The notes: a model not told the origin generated them from the letters alone. A stretch of DNA of 64,000 nucleotides from Rhynchosporium graminicola (GCA_900074885.1 FJUW01000054.1:124001-188000), one strand, 5' to 3'; positions 13,601 to 23,943 are shown, numbered from the stretch's first letter. Numbers and translations: made by a program.

Positions 13601-13806
13601 CCAGCAAGGTCTGAGGCGAATGGCACGTTGAAAGAGTAGTGTATGGGCGTATCGGCTTGGTTGGGCGAGAGGGTGGGAGAGGCACCATTCATCTTGTGCT
13701 GCTGCTGCTGGGCCTGGCCGGGCGTCATACTCATATTTGGTCGTCCCATTCCGAAATTCGGGCCCATCCCAGCTCCCCAATTCCGCATGTTTGCTAATTT
13801 ATTCAT
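10686..13806 (-). CDS. Multi-KH-domain RNA-binding protein (vigilin/Bicaudal-C-like)
   Basis: Cytoplasmic single-stranded RNA-binding protein by family; the precise RNA targets are not deducible. Four exons: 13806 to about 13305, then about 13248-12983, about 12938-12475 and about 12422-10686, with GT-AG junctions that keep phase. The N-terminus is Gln/Met/Gly-rich. At least four KH-type modules are visible. One carries GRSRKNIKLIE and a following EIFITGDTAQNI strand. One carries LDKIRKIMETNGTFI. One carries KINKIMGQSSVQIIF. The best has the canonical GXXG loop in RIIGIGGQHIQRIM. A further diverged repeat follows (YHRQLIARLSQLEELEKKWN). The C-terminal 200 residues are Ser/Asn/Pro-rich and disordered, with a (GSN)4 repeat. 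The start at 13806 is the first ATG of an open frame running straight into the conserved part. Confidence in the KH family is high. Confidence 0.9.
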
Positions 13807-16197
13807 GTTGAGTCGTGATTCGTGGGTCGTCGAAGTTGGCAGCGACGATGTTTTATGAGGGGATCTTTTGTCCGAGACCGAAGAACGACATGCTCTTGTA
13901 AGCTGATGAGGGCTCGCTGGCTGGGCTGGGTTGGGCTTTTAGGGGCCGAAGCGAAGGGGGGACGCGGCACTAAACCTACACACGCCTGGCTAGCCGCTAT
14001 GGGGAACTGGCTCATGCTCACCTGGGCGCTCTTCACCACTATGTTCCTCACCCGGCCACGAGTGAAGTAATATATATGACTCGAATGATCACAACTATTT
14101 AGGGAGACCTAGGACAGATAGAGATTGGCCTCGGATGGTCACGTTGAGAGACAGATTCGAGTTGATCGCGAGAATTTCAAGACACTCCACAAAAAAAAAC
14201 ACAGAGGACTGGTAGGTTCAATGCTACTTAGTAACTTATATGTGGTGAAAGGTACAGCTGAACACTTCAAAAGCTTCACCCTTGACATGGCCTGGACGGA
14301 ACTTACTTGCGTTGGACTGACTGACGACCCGCGGCAGAGCAAACAGACAGACGAAAAGAAGCCGTACAAAATTTTCAAAGCCAAGGGCGTGTATGGCTTG
14401 AGGGTGTTCGAAACAGCCAACTACGATGGTAGGAAGGGAAGCCTTGTGGATGATGGGGAAGGTGCTGGCGAGGACGTGTAACTTGTGCTGTGGCAGCTTG
14501 GATGTCAGAGTAACAGGATAGATATTGGAAACATCACAACCGAGGGCTCAGCAACAATCTTTGAAATATTGGACGACCAGTTAAGCAGAAATAGATACTA
14601 AATATCTAGTTTTGTTACCTATCGTGTGTAGGCTGTTGAAGATACCGGTAGTGGCCTAGGCATGTACACTTACACTCAGAGAACCACTTACATGCATCAC
14701 AGCATCCAAGCTAGAGTCACCGAACTAAGTACACCCAACGATTAACTTCTCGATAGCCTCATTAGGATTCTTTAGTATCACAAGGTTCCTCGCTTTCAGG
14801 AAACGAAACATTCCACGGTAATGGAAGAGCCAGTATTAACTAGAATTGAAGGATTTTACGGAGTACCTAGTCTTGGCCAAATGGACCGACCACCGTCATG
14901 GATATAAGGATGATGGAAGCAAGAAGAACAATACCAGAACCAAGTTCTAGAGCAGCACTGCAGGTAGAGAAGCACACTCAGCAGCCAATAGCATTTTGCA
15001 TACAACCAGCCATACTGCAGTCAGCCCAGAAATGCAACTAATGCCATGAATCAGTCAATCCGTTCGTTACCTATCGGCACAAAAGTGCCGTACCAAATCA
15101 AATACACCTACCTACCTATCTTTACATACCGATTCACAGGATGTTTTCTTTGGATTCCTAGCTTCCCTTTCGTCAAGCATGAGAAAATCATACTATGCAT
15201 AGAACTTCGACGGCCTGAGGCCCAAGAATCAACTACGGTAAAGCCTTCCCATCTACCTGTCGTTCGTGCACATAGCGTTCCCCATCCCATCTCACATCTA
15301 CCTGCTTGTAGACTACCGCGCACCACAACCTCCGACCCGTCCGAGGAATTTGTGTCTAGCTCGTGCATTTCCAATCCTGATGGTACCTGTACATCATCAT
15401 GAAAGGCTCCTTACATTTACCTTTCAAGATGAAAATCCATCAAGATCAATCCAATGGAGAGGTCAATCTTCAAACAAAGAATACTAGGTAATTCAGCCTC
15501 CTCCCCTCCTCTCCATTCCGTCTTCTTCTCTGCCCAGATCAGATCTGTGCCGCTGATCCTCAGGCTCAACTGACTCAACCCAATCCAAGAAAATCCCAAC
15601 CAGGTCCAGCCAGGTCCCGAAAGCATGTTTTTAAGAATGGAAGGAACATGGAGAAAGATCGACAGCTAAGCTATGAAACTTGGCGTGTCCTATCCACTGG
15701 TGACTGCCAATTGTGATGACTTCATTGACGACGGCACGAGTAGAGGTGTGACAAGGAACAATTATAACAATTGCAAAATTAGCTACCTAGGTGTGATCAG
15801 ATTGTTGTAGCACTGCGCCGCTTTGCGGTATCGGTTTCGCTACTCTGGGATCAAGTAATGGACATCAGGTACCGAGCTTCCAGGATTGACAGAGAGGACG
15901 TTGTGTGGTGTCTAATCCACGTGATATATTGCTCCTGGAAATGTTGCGCCTTCTATTCTGCTGAGAGATAGAAGTGAATTCTAACAACTTAGATCAGAAA
16001 AGATAGACGCAAAGTAGTGGATAGACACACAAATAAAAAAAATCATTTGTTTCATAGTTTCCAGTGGATATTGTTTTCCACATCGTGCTTAACTACTTTA
16101 TACAACCAACAGCATCCAGAATCAGGGTTATCCCCATCCACAACCTTACCCCAGTCAATGGTGCCCTAGTTCGGCATCACTGTGATTTCCATCCGTT
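13807..16197. other. Intergenic region, 2.4 kb
   Basis: No supported gene. Open frames at 14125-14481 and 13822-14070 lack family features, and the first has no ATG start. The region next to 13806 should hold the KH-gene promoter. CCTACCTA-type motifs occur near 15105-15120. Confidence 0.55.
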
Positions 16198-18885
16198 CTA
16201 TCTGTACACCTCCCTCCTCGCATCATCTGTATAAACCATCACTGAAGACTCTCTTGCCCTAGGCCGCTCAATAAATGCCACTTCAGCCGGCTGTCTCGAA
16301 ATTGGCTCATCGTAATATCTGGCACCTTCTGGAAGGAATGCTGGCTCTCTGCGAAGAGGCGGCTCCATTGGCCGCACACTCATCGGCCTAACACTGTATC
16401 CCCGTTGTGCTTGAGGGATGCCTACAAGAGGAGTGTCCATGGGTCGGACGCTATACTCTCGCTGTGATTGTGGTACCATCTCTCTTCGCACCTCAGACTG
16501 AGCACCTGTAGCATACTCCCGTGGTAGTCCTTCGGGATGAACACTCTGAATTCTTGCGTACTCCCGAGGAATCTCATATCTTACAGGCTCTGGAAACACA
16601 CTTGCTGCTCTCGGAATGTATTCTCGCCGTGGGGCGATTTCGGGCGTTAATTGACGGCTTCTAATCTGAATGTACTCCTCACCGGGTGGTCCCATGGGCG
16701 TTGGGCGGACAGAATATTCTCGTTGCCGGTATTGTCGAAAATCTGGCTGCGGACCACTCGCATATTCGGGTTGGGTAACGACGCGGCGTGGAACAGCTAC
16801 TGGCGGGGATGCTCTTCTGTAGACAACCCCATCTTCCTCAAACTCTGCTGGATTACGGCTGGATACTGCTCTGGTTGGAGCTCGCTCATAGATGATCTCG
16901 GGTTCCCGGTATCTGACAGAAGCTGGCGGCTGAGGCTCATAATACTTGCGACCAAATTCATCAATAACGATTCGCATACTTTGGCTTGGAGGTGCCATTG
17001 GTATGGGGGATCTTCTCTCGCGAAAGACAGGGGATCTCGATCGTTCACGATCTACATCGGGACGCACACTCGCTCTTACGACTGGCTCTCTATAATATCG
17101 AGGCTCGTCGTAGGCCCGTCGTTCCACAATTGCATGAGATGCTGCTCTGACTTGGCGAACTTCGCCTGGAGCATAAGGAAGAGCGAAAATAGGAGATTGG
17201 GGTCTTCTTTCATACTGCCCATCGGCGACACGACGATACCCAACTTCTGGTTCTCGCTCAACACGTCTATACTCAGGCTCTATACGGCGGTGATCGGGCT
17301 CGTAGCGGGCGTCCTCACGCTCAACTATGCGAGGGGCACGTACTTCTCTGTAGTGCTGCTCGGGAATGCGTTCTTGGACTGCTTCAATCTGTTCATCCTC
17401 TGGCTCATCGTAGTTAAGCTCAGCCGCATACTGACCCGATTTTCGTTGTCTCTTCGGTGGTCTAGGTAAGGGGGCTACTGCTGTGTATGGCGAAGGCGAG
17501 TGAGGCTCAGGTTTGATATAGGGAGATTCAGGTGTACCAGCTGTCTCCTTACCCCTTCTCTTACGCTTCTTTTCCTTCTTTTCCTTCCTCCTTTCTGAGG
17601 TCTTTTTGCCTTTCGGTGAGCTGTCTGTACTTGAGATTCCAGTCGCTTGATTGCGGAGCGTGGAGACTTGAACAGGTTGTATTCCATCAGAAATAGCTCG
17701 CTCCCGAAGAATGGGGGGATCCCTGGCTGTGGCCAGTGGGGATACTCGAGCAGGTTGGGGAGCAAGTGGAGACAAGTTGTGAACACGAAGTAATGGCGAT
17801 GCGGGAGTGTTGTCAAAGGCTCGCTTCAATAGATCGCGGGTAGTTGTCTGCATGCGAGTCAAATTAGCGGAATCTTCAAGATGCAAGAGATGCTGTGGGT
17901 AGTCTGGCCAGAAGCCATTTGAGGGATAGCTAACGTTGACAGTTCCCTGAGCATGAGTAGATATGACTTCGCACGAAGAACTACTAGACTCAGAATTTCC
18001 TAGCTCTATGCGTTGAATTTTCGGCTGTAAAGTACTGTTCTGCGGCTGTGAGTGCTGCAACTGCTCAAGAGGTTGCTTAGCTAGATTGTTATCATTGTGT
18101 AGCGATGTACCAGTCATGATGACTTCTGAGTTCTCGACCTGGTTTTGTGAGGACTGATCCTTATGAGGACGCTGGCCAAATGAGGGAGCGCCTTGCAACT
18201 GCGACTCGGCTGTGCTTTTACGGGCCACTACAGGACTAGGAAGCTCCGGTGTATCATGCTGACTGGAATAGAAAGTGTTCTCATCAAAAGAGTCACTAGC
18301 AGCAGCAGATGGTTCAACTTCTGGGGCAGTAGAAGGGTGAGCAATAGCAAGCGCCTGTGACAGCACCTTGGAGATATCAAAATTGGGCAGAGACTCCGAC
18401 GTTTGGAGCATGGCTTTCGTCGCAATACGCTGAGTCTCGATTTGCGCCCGCAGACCTCTTTCCAGCCTCTGCCGTTGTAGTTGTAACTCAGCCTTTATCA
18501 AATCGTCGGATTTCTCCAATAGAATTGGATTGATCTCTGATTGCGAAGACATCTGCGAGTGCCCGCCGCCTGCAAGTCGCGTAGTGTTGGGTGATTTGTT
18601 GAGAACATTTGTCGAGTCTCCTGCGCGTGAGCCAGAAAATGTGCGCGACGCCGGCGATGTCAAATTCGGTCGAGGCGTTGTCGAGATGGGCGAGGACAGA
18701 CCTCGGGAATTTTGCTTGCCAGTAAGGTGAGCAGGAATTTTTATGCGAGGATGCGAGCCCGCCATTACAGCATCCCGAAACTGTACAATTCTTTCATACT
18801 CCAATATCTCACGAAGTTCCTCTGCGGTCAAAGATGCTCCGTTCGTCAGCGCAGGCGCAACAGCCACAGCACCCTGTGCCATCAT
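16198..18885 (-). CDS. Large disordered Arg/Glu/Tyr/Pro-rich protein, 895 aa, unknown function
   Basis: One uninterrupted reading frame with no recognised enzyme domain. The start is the first real ATG (MMAQGAVAVAP) at 18885; the longer open frame upstream begins with TTG. Residues 25-60 look like a short folded helical module (LTAEELREILEYERIVQFRD) that leads into Ser/Thr/Pro-rich sequence. Around the middle sits a strongly basic patch (RRKEKKEKKRKRRGKE) followed by PPKRQRKSG, both good nuclear-localisation candidates. The C-terminal 400 residues are full of repeated RREY, YSVRP, REPEI and RYE-like phrases with regularly spaced Tyr and Arg. Inference: a nuclear, largely unstructured, possibly nucleic-acid-associated protein. 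The ORF length and codon quality leave little doubt that it is a real gene. Confidence 0.85.
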   Translation of the reverse strand: MMAQGAVAVAPALTNGASLTAEELREILEYERIVQFRDAVMAGSHPRIKIPAHLTGKQNSRGLSSPISTTPRPNLTSPASRTFSGSRAGDSTNVLNKSPNTTRLAGGGHSQMSSQSEINPILLEKSDDLIKAELQLQRQRLERGLRAQIETQRIATKAMLQTSESLPNFDISKVLSQALAIAHPSTAPEVEPSAAASDSFDENTFYSSQHDTPELPSPVVARKSTAESQLQGAPSFGQRPHKDQSSQNQVENSEVIMTGTSLHNDNNLAKQPLEQLQHSQPQNSTLQPKIQRIELGNSESSSSSCEVISTHAQGTVNVSYPSNGFWPDYPQHLLHLEDSANLTRMQTTTRDLLKRAFDNTPASPLLRVHNLSPLAPQPARVSPLATARDPPILRERAISDGIQPVQVSTLRNQATGISSTDSSPKGKKTSERRKEKKEKKRKRRGKETAGTPESPYIKPEPHSPSPYTAVAPLPRPPKRQRKSGQYAAELNYDEPEDEQIEAVQERIPEQHYREVRAPRIVEREDARYEPDHRRIEPEYRRVEREPEVGYRRVADGQYERRPQSPIFALPYAPGEVRQVRAASHAIVERRAYDEPRYYREPVVRASVRPDVDRERSRSPVFRERRSPIPMAPPSQSMRIVIDEFGRKYYEPQPPASVRYREPEIIYERAPTRAVSSRNPAEFEEDGVVYRRASPPVAVPRRVVTQPEYASGPQPDFRQYRQREYSVRPTPMGPPGEEYIQIRSRQLTPEIAPRREYIPRAASVFPEPVRYEIPREYARIQSVHPEGLPREYATGAQSEVRREMVPQSQREYSVRPMDTPLVGIPQAQRGYSVRPMSVRPMEPPLRREPAFLPEGARYYDEPISRQPAEVAFIERPRARESSVMVYTDDARREVYR

Positions 18886-19381
18886 AGCAAGCAGCAATCA
18901 ATCGCAAAGTTAGTCAATAGGGCTAAGAATATTAAGATGAACGAATAACGAGCCGCAAGTACGGATAGGACAAGAGAAGCAATGCTACAATGAAAAGATC
19001 TTGGATTCGAACAAGCTGTCGTGATTGTTGATGGCACTGTGTAAGGAGGATTGTCTCAGAGGATGTTAAATGATCATGGAGGGAAGGGGCTGGACTTGGG
19101 TCGCACTACCCGACGGATCCAGTCACGACGGCCGATGCCCATGTCTTCCAGATGACTAGGGTGATTGGATCAACAAAGGTGGGTTAGTACTCTCACTAGC
19201 AACAATCAATCTTATGGACAATTGCCATTGCTTGCCTGCTTGCGCTTTGTGAAGCAAGTTTGTGACTGCTCATATGTTACAATTATCTCGTGCAACTTTC
19301 CGACCTCTCATAAGAAAGCCTTTCTCTCAATTGTTCCTCTGCCACAACCAACAAAGGTTCGTATGTAGGACATCAGCTAGA
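18886..19381. promoter_or_regulatory. Shared divergent promoter region
   Basis: About 500 bp separating the reverse-strand disordered-protein gene (start 18885) from the forward nucleotidase gene (start 19382). It must contain both promoters. No specific operator was recognised. Confidence 0.55.
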
Positions 19382-20230
19382 ATGGCAGCAAACCGACCAG
19401 TCTTCTTCTTTGACATTGACAATTGTGTAAGTTAATATCTGAAGAATTAGTCAAGACTGATACTTCGGACTAATAATTTTACCTGATAGCTCTATCCCAA
19501 AAGTATGCCTCTCTAAAAATGTCCTACCTACAGAGTATACATTGACCGTTGGTAGGCAAAAAGGTCCATGACCACATGTCTCGATTGATCGACGAGTACT
19601 TTATGAAGCACCTCTCACTCACCCAAGAAGACGCCTACAAACTTCACCAAGAATACTACAAAAACTACGGTCTCGCCATCGAAGGGCTAACTCGCCACCA
19701 CAAAATTGATCCTCTAGAATACAACCGCCAAGTGGACGATGCTATTCCTCTCGAAGATATCCTCACCAAGGATCCAGCTCTGCGGAAACTACTCCAAGAT
19801 ATCGACACCACCAAAGTCAAGCCTTGGCTGTTTACTAACGCTTATATTACGCATGGTAAACGTGTTGTGAGGATCCTGGGAGTGGATGATCTGTTTGAGG
19901 GTATCACGTTCTGTGACTATGGAATGAATCCTATTATTTGCAAACCACGCGAGGAAATGTATGTCAAGGGTATGAAAGAAGCGGGAGTTGCTGATTTCAA
20001 AGATTGCTACTTTGTTGGTAAGTGATTGCTTCGGACTGAAGTTTGTAATACTACTAAGATGTCTAGACGACTCCGAGCTGAACTGTAGAGAGGCCGAGAG
20101 ACTTGGTTGGTCCGCTGTACATCTGGTTGAAGCAGGTGACCCTCTGCCTGCTGTAAAACCATGCAAGAATCAGATCAGAAGTTTGGAGGAGCTCAAGACC
20201 GTCTTTCCGCAATTCTTCAAGACCTCGTAA
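19382..20230 (+). CDS. SDT1: HAD-family pyrimidine 5'-nucleotidase (Sdt1-like), 227 aa
   Basis: Predicted to dephosphorylate pyrimidine nucleoside monophosphates, including toxic analogues, in the cytosol, as Sdt1/Phm8 proteins do. Four exons, 19382-19426, 19490-19502, 19556-20017 and 20067-20230, sum to 684 nt in frame. HAD motif I reads FFFDIDNCLYP, with the nucleophile and acid aspartates in DID and with Asn-Cys replacing the more common Gly-Thr, as in Sdt1 relatives. Motif II is the serine/threonine-bearing WLFTNA. The motif III lysine is probably in CKPREEMY, and motif IV is the acidic FVDDSELN created by the last splice. The DHMSRLIDEYF helix belongs to the four-helix cap. Exon 2 is a 13-nt micro-exon. 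The stop TAA is at 20228-20230. Confidence 0.9.
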
Positions 20231-20563
20231 AGTGAGGGCTTGCCAGTTTGTGCTTCTGAATTTTGCTGTTGGCACTGTTGTGCTGGGAGCTCGTCATAGC
20301 TGCAGATGTCACCCAATGGGCCGAGGACATACAAATGCGGCTATGAGATATTAGAAGCTTCCCTAATTTCACATGCGGAGACGTGATGGGAAAAGATACC
20401 GCATAGATAGCATTAAAATCTGCACACCGACGATAATACATGATACTTCAAATACAGGGAAATGACCTCCTAAGAATGCGACGCCTCTTTCCACTCCCCC
20501 GGGTATTCCCAAAATCCAACCGAATCCCAAACCCAGAAAACGCCAGATTCGCAAGAACACTTC
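20231..20563. other. Convergent 3' region between SDT1 and MED21
   Basis: 333 bp between two stop codons, expected to hold both 3' UTRs. A 63-codon reverse frame (20369-20560) follows directly after the MED21 stop; it has no ATG-supported coding features and is not called. Confidence 0.55.
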
Positions 20564-21098
20564 TCAAGGCCTCTTGACATCCCTAATGACAGCTTCCAAC
20601 CTCTCCAACGTCTCCTTATTCTCCTTCAGCGCAACCTTATGTATCTCATCCTGTTCCTTAATCTCCTTCTCCAGTTGCCGAATCATGCGTTCCTGATCCT
20701 TCTCGCTATTTTCTAGACCCGGCAACAATGAGATAAGTAATTCGATTTGCTGTTCCTTAAGAATCAGGTCTTGCGCGAGCTCTTTCTGCGCGGCTTTGAA
20801 TACGTCGGCTGGGTATGGGTTCACTGAGAAAGGGTTTAGTCTGATAGCTGAGAATTGAAATAGAGAGGGGAGAGAACCGTCGGCTTCGTTCCCGACTGGA
20901 TCGCCAGCGTTCTTTGCTTCTTGTCGTACGGTGTCGTTTGGGCCGAGAGTTGAGTAGTCGTGGTGTTTGTGGACGTAGAAGAGGGATGCGACGAATTGAT
21001 TTGCAAGCTTCTGGCGGTCAGCTACATGCTTTCAATGAAAGGATCGCGGAGCATACCTGGTCAACAGCATCCTGAAGTTGGGTCAATCGGTCTGTCAT
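20564..21098 (-). CDS. MED21: Mediator complex subunit Med21 (Srb7)
   Basis: Subunit of the Mediator middle module, linking transcription factors to RNA polymerase II in the nucleus; it pairs with Med7 through a coiled coil. The N-terminus MTDRLTQLQDAVDQ is encoded from 21098. After a short intron comes KLANQFVASLFYVHKHHDY, the signature start of the family, then an acidic Asn/Asp linker, a second intron and exon 3 (from about 20821). Exon 3 gives NPYPADVFKAAQKELAQDLI, followed by a long heptad-patterned Glu/Lys coiled coil (LEKEIKEQDEIHKVALKENKE) and the short tail RDVKRP. The assembled length of about 150 residues suits filamentous fungal Med21. Both splices preserve phase. It is divergently arranged with RRG7. 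Confidence 0.92.
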
Positions 21099-21480
21099 TG
21101 CGGCGAATATTTGTCAGATTACATTTTCCGATGTTTGACGAGGCTGAAGCTTTTTGGATCGATGGAAGCCAGCGGAGCTCGGAACCTGGAAGAGGACCAA
21201 GCGCAAAGCCAATCATTGCGAGCATCATTTCGAACTAGTATTTCCTTAGCTCAGCCTAGGTATGATTCAATTCAGACGTCAACTTGATTTTGAAATTTAC
21301 AAGTCACAAGAACACTTGCTATTCAAAGACTGGCGAAGCTTCCTGGAGTGACTTCAATTGCTTCGCCCTATCCTAGTGTGGTAGAGAACTTCAAACACCA
21401 AATCATGCGGATGTCATCGGTAACACTATTTAATTTGATTACACAATATCAACAAACACCTCAACCACCCACCCGTCTAC
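21099..21480. promoter_or_regulatory. Divergent promoter between MED21 and RRG7
   Basis: 382 bp between the two start codons. No gene and no recognised regulatory motif; it should contain both promoters. Confidence 0.5.
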
Positions 21481-22161
21481 ATGCTTGCAGCACGCACTCA
21501 TCAGTTCATCCGTTCTGCACAGCAACATCTATGCAGGAACTACACAAACGCTGCTGCACCGACACCAGACCCAACCTATTCTGAATCACAAAGTCCACAC
21601 CACCATGATCTCCTCAGCTTTCTAGAATATGCATCCCGAACGTCCATGGACGCCAAAAGCACCACTTATGTAGGAACCCACTACGAGTACACCACTCAAA
21701 TAGCGCTAGAAAGGCTAGGAATGTCTCTCAAACGGATTGGCGGCAAATCAGACTATGGGATCGATCTCCTGGGAACATGGTCCCTCCCGTCAGTAAACGA
21801 ACCCTTGAAGGTGCTTATTCAATGCAAAGCCTTTGCACGCAAGATTGAGCCCGCTCAAGCGAGAGAGCTAGAAGGCGCGTTTGTTGGTGCTCCGATGGGC
21901 TGGAGAGGAGCTGGTGTGTTGGGCTTGCTTGTGAGCCAGAAGGCCGCTACGAAAGGTGTGCGAGAGGCTCTGGGCAGGAGTCGCTGGCCGATGGGTTATG
22001 TGCTCTGCACCCCCGAGGGCAAGATCTTGCAGATGGTATGGAATAGGAAAGCGGAGCAGGAGGGACTGGCCGGTGTTGCTGTGGGATTAAAGTATGCCGG
22101 TGGTGACGCCACTCAAAAAGAGGTTGTGTTGACCTGGAAGGGAGAAGCTATCAATGGCTGA
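21481..22161 (+). CDS. RRG7: Rrg7/DUF2034-type mitochondrial nuclease-like protein, 226 aa
   Basis: Fungal DUF2034 family; the yeast member Rrg7 is needed for respiratory growth and is mitochondrial. The first 25 residues (MLAARTHQFIRSAQQHLCRN) are Arg/Gln/His-rich without acidic residues, a plausible matrix-targeting presequence. The core shows a restriction-endonuclease fold signature: an early glutamate in THYEYTTQIALERLG, then GGKSDYGIDLLGTW with the catalytic-type aspartates, then VLIQCKAF matching the Q-x-K end of a PD-(D/E)xK site. After this come Ala/Gly-rich helices (GAGVLGLLVSQKAATKGVRE). The frame is intronless. Whether it cuts DNA or RNA is not established from the sequence. Length and motif order fit the family well. 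Confidence 0.85.
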   Translation: MLAARTHQFIRSAQQHLCRNYTNAAAPTPDPTYSESQSPHHHDLLSFLEYASRTSMDAKSTTYVGTHYEYTTQIALERLGMSLKRIGGKSDYGIDLLGTWSLPSVNEPLKVLIQCKAFARKIEPAQARELEGAFVGAPMGWRGAGVLGLLVSQKAATKGVREALGRSRWPMGYVLCTPEGKILQMVWNRKAEQEGLAGVAVGLKYAGGDATQKEVVLTWKGEAING

Positions 22162-22432
22162 TTCAAACTTGCTTGATTGCGAGGACTCGACGGATCTTCA
22201 TCATCTTGTTTCGTGTGTCCAGCACAGTAAGTGTCACCAATTGCATCTGGGGTCATCTACCAGCTTGCTTCTAAGAAGAACGGATGACACCAAACCTTGG
22301 GACGCTATCGACCGAGAGCATTCATTTGTGCATATACCCACCAAACTCCACGGCCAAGCTGCTGCATCAATTCAATCTCGCAACGTCCGATATCTCATCT
22401 TTTAAGAACGACACAACTCCACGATACTCACC

Positions 22433-22720
22433 ATGTGCCATCAACTTATCCATATGTTCAAGTGTGCACACCAGAGAGAGCCCACCATCGTACGATGCAA
22501 AGCACCTGATAGCGACTGTGAGACACCGTTCTTGGAGCCAAGGATGAAGAGCGTGAAGAGATCGTGTGAGGCATGTCTATTTAAGCGTTCCATCCCTGGA
22601 AGCTTTGCTAACCTCAGTTAGCGATGTGCTCAAGCAGCAGCAAAGAGACGAGCTGAGAAAGCCCAGGCTGAACGAGCCGCTAGAGCTACCAAGACTGTTG
22701 ACGAAGGATACTGGTCTTGA
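22433..22720 (+). CDS. Small cysteine-rich MC-x8-C protein with Ala/Lys/Arg coiled tail
   Basis: Unrecognised small protein. Exon 1 starts at the ATG at 22433 (MCHQLIHMFKCAHQREPTIV) and places cysteines at residues 2, 11, 22 and 29, followed by a KRSCEAC motif. An intron then leads into a basic helical tail (AKRRAEKAQAERAARATK) ending GYWS-stop at 22718-22720. The splice is ambiguous: phase-1 donors occur at about 22566 and 22573. Several AG acceptors after the CTAAC branch site keep the tail frame, while the first AG gives another open frame. The region is also preceded by out-of-frame ORFs that I consider shadows. The same Cys2/Cys11 spacing recurs in the ORF at 4550-4747. Function unknown; possibly a zinc-binding fungal protein. 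Confidence 0.5.
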
Positions 22721-23225
22721 ATTTTATGAAGGATCGTATTGAGTATGCGATGATCAAATGGGGCGAAGTGGATTACTGGCGCTTTTGCATTCTTGAATCA
22801 GCTAAAAGCCATCGGAAGGGGTATATTTGGACTTCGGCAAACCAGATATTAGGAAAGGAAATCGTGGAGTCTTGGGTGGATCGCGAAAATTCTCGATGCG
22901 GCTACGAGAAGACCGGGTTTGCGTTCGCTATTCAAGGTCCCGGGTACTGGGAAGCTGTCTCGTTGATCATATATGGAGCTCAAATTGCAATGGGAATTTG
23001 AGAGATCAAGTTGTCATTATTGCAAGCAATATCAATCAATCATGGAGTCTAAAGCCCCTGGTATCTCCCCGTCCTGTTACACCTGAGCTATATGATCCCT
23101 CAATCTATCATCATTTTTGATTACATTCGCAGATATCCCGAGCAAAGAGAACAAGCCAGCAAGCGCGATTAACCCCCTCATCGATGACCCATCCACACAG
23201 CCAGACCACATCAATTCATCATTCC
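22721..23225. other. Intergenic region
   Basis: About 500 bp between two small cysteine-rich genes that converge here. A forward 94-codon frame (22717-23001) rich in Trp, Tyr and Ile is open but has no recognisable family; I do not call it. Confidence 0.45.
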
Positions 23226-23943
23226 CTACCTCTCCAGCGCCCACTCCTCCGCCAAAGCCAGCTTCTCCTCCAGTGCCTTATCCTCCTTCCTCGCCAAAAA
23301 CCACCTCAACTTGCCCATCACCTCACACCTTTTGACCTGATTCCAGAAACTAAGATTCTGCCCACAATTCACGCATGTACAACAGGCAAAGAACTCCTCC
23401 TTGACTATCTCGCACTTGCACGGCGAATCCAGTGCCTTGGGAGTCAGGAGCCCTCTCTCCATGGCGACGAAATCTTTCTCGAACGTGATAGGCACTTGCA
23501 TAACGCAGCGACCGCTGGATCCTTCGATAAATTGCTCGAAGCGCAGGCAATCGGAGGTGCGGGTATAGGTTTGGAGGACGGAACGGTAAGCGTTGATTTT
23601 AGCGTGGCAGGAGGGACAGTTGTAGTGGCCGACGAAACCTTCAGTGATATAGCCATCGACTCCCCTGTGGTAGACACAATTAGTGGTTGATCACATGGAG
23701 TCGGCGCAAGAGAAGGAAGATCAGAATCGGTATTATTAAGCTCTGCTCGAAGGTGAGCTAATCGACAATAAGGACATTGAAATTACATAACTATTCGGAA
23801 GTGTCTTATGGAACAAAGGGAGTGCTTTTTGAGCGAAGGAATACCTACTTCTCGAGCCATTTATTGTTCTCGATGAAGTTGAACTTGGCAGGCTCAGTCT
23901 TGCCAAGATGCAGCATCGCGCAGACTCGTCGGAAGAAAGGCAT
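23226..23943 (-). CDS. Two-exon cysteine-rich (zinc-ribbon-like) protein, about 177 aa
   Basis: No family recognised. Exon 1 (23943-23849) begins MPFFRRVCAM and ends WLEK; exon 2 (23664-23226) continues GVDGYITEG. The intron of 184 nt (GTAGGT...CCACAG) joins phase 2 to phase 2 and recreates the Lys codon, and the total is exactly 534 nt. The protein has a CPSC pair in HYNCPSCHAKI, single cysteines in TSDCLRF and SGRCVMQ, then a dense CKCE / CCTCVNCG group and a last RCE. That makes enough CxxC-type pairs for one or two zinc ribbons. It ends in a charged helix (KALEEKLALAEEWALER). There is no signal peptide. The consistency of frame and splice argues for a real gene even though each exon alone looks minor. 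Confidence 0.6.

Noticed and set aside
14125..14481. 118-codon forward frame in the 13.8-16.2 kb gap
   Set aside because: Its start is TTG, there is an equally open reverse frame, and the product resembles nothing.
22717..23001. 94-codon forward frame rich in Trp, Tyr and Ile
   Set aside because: The open frame does not begin at a convincing start, has no motif, and overlaps the stop region of the 22433 gene.
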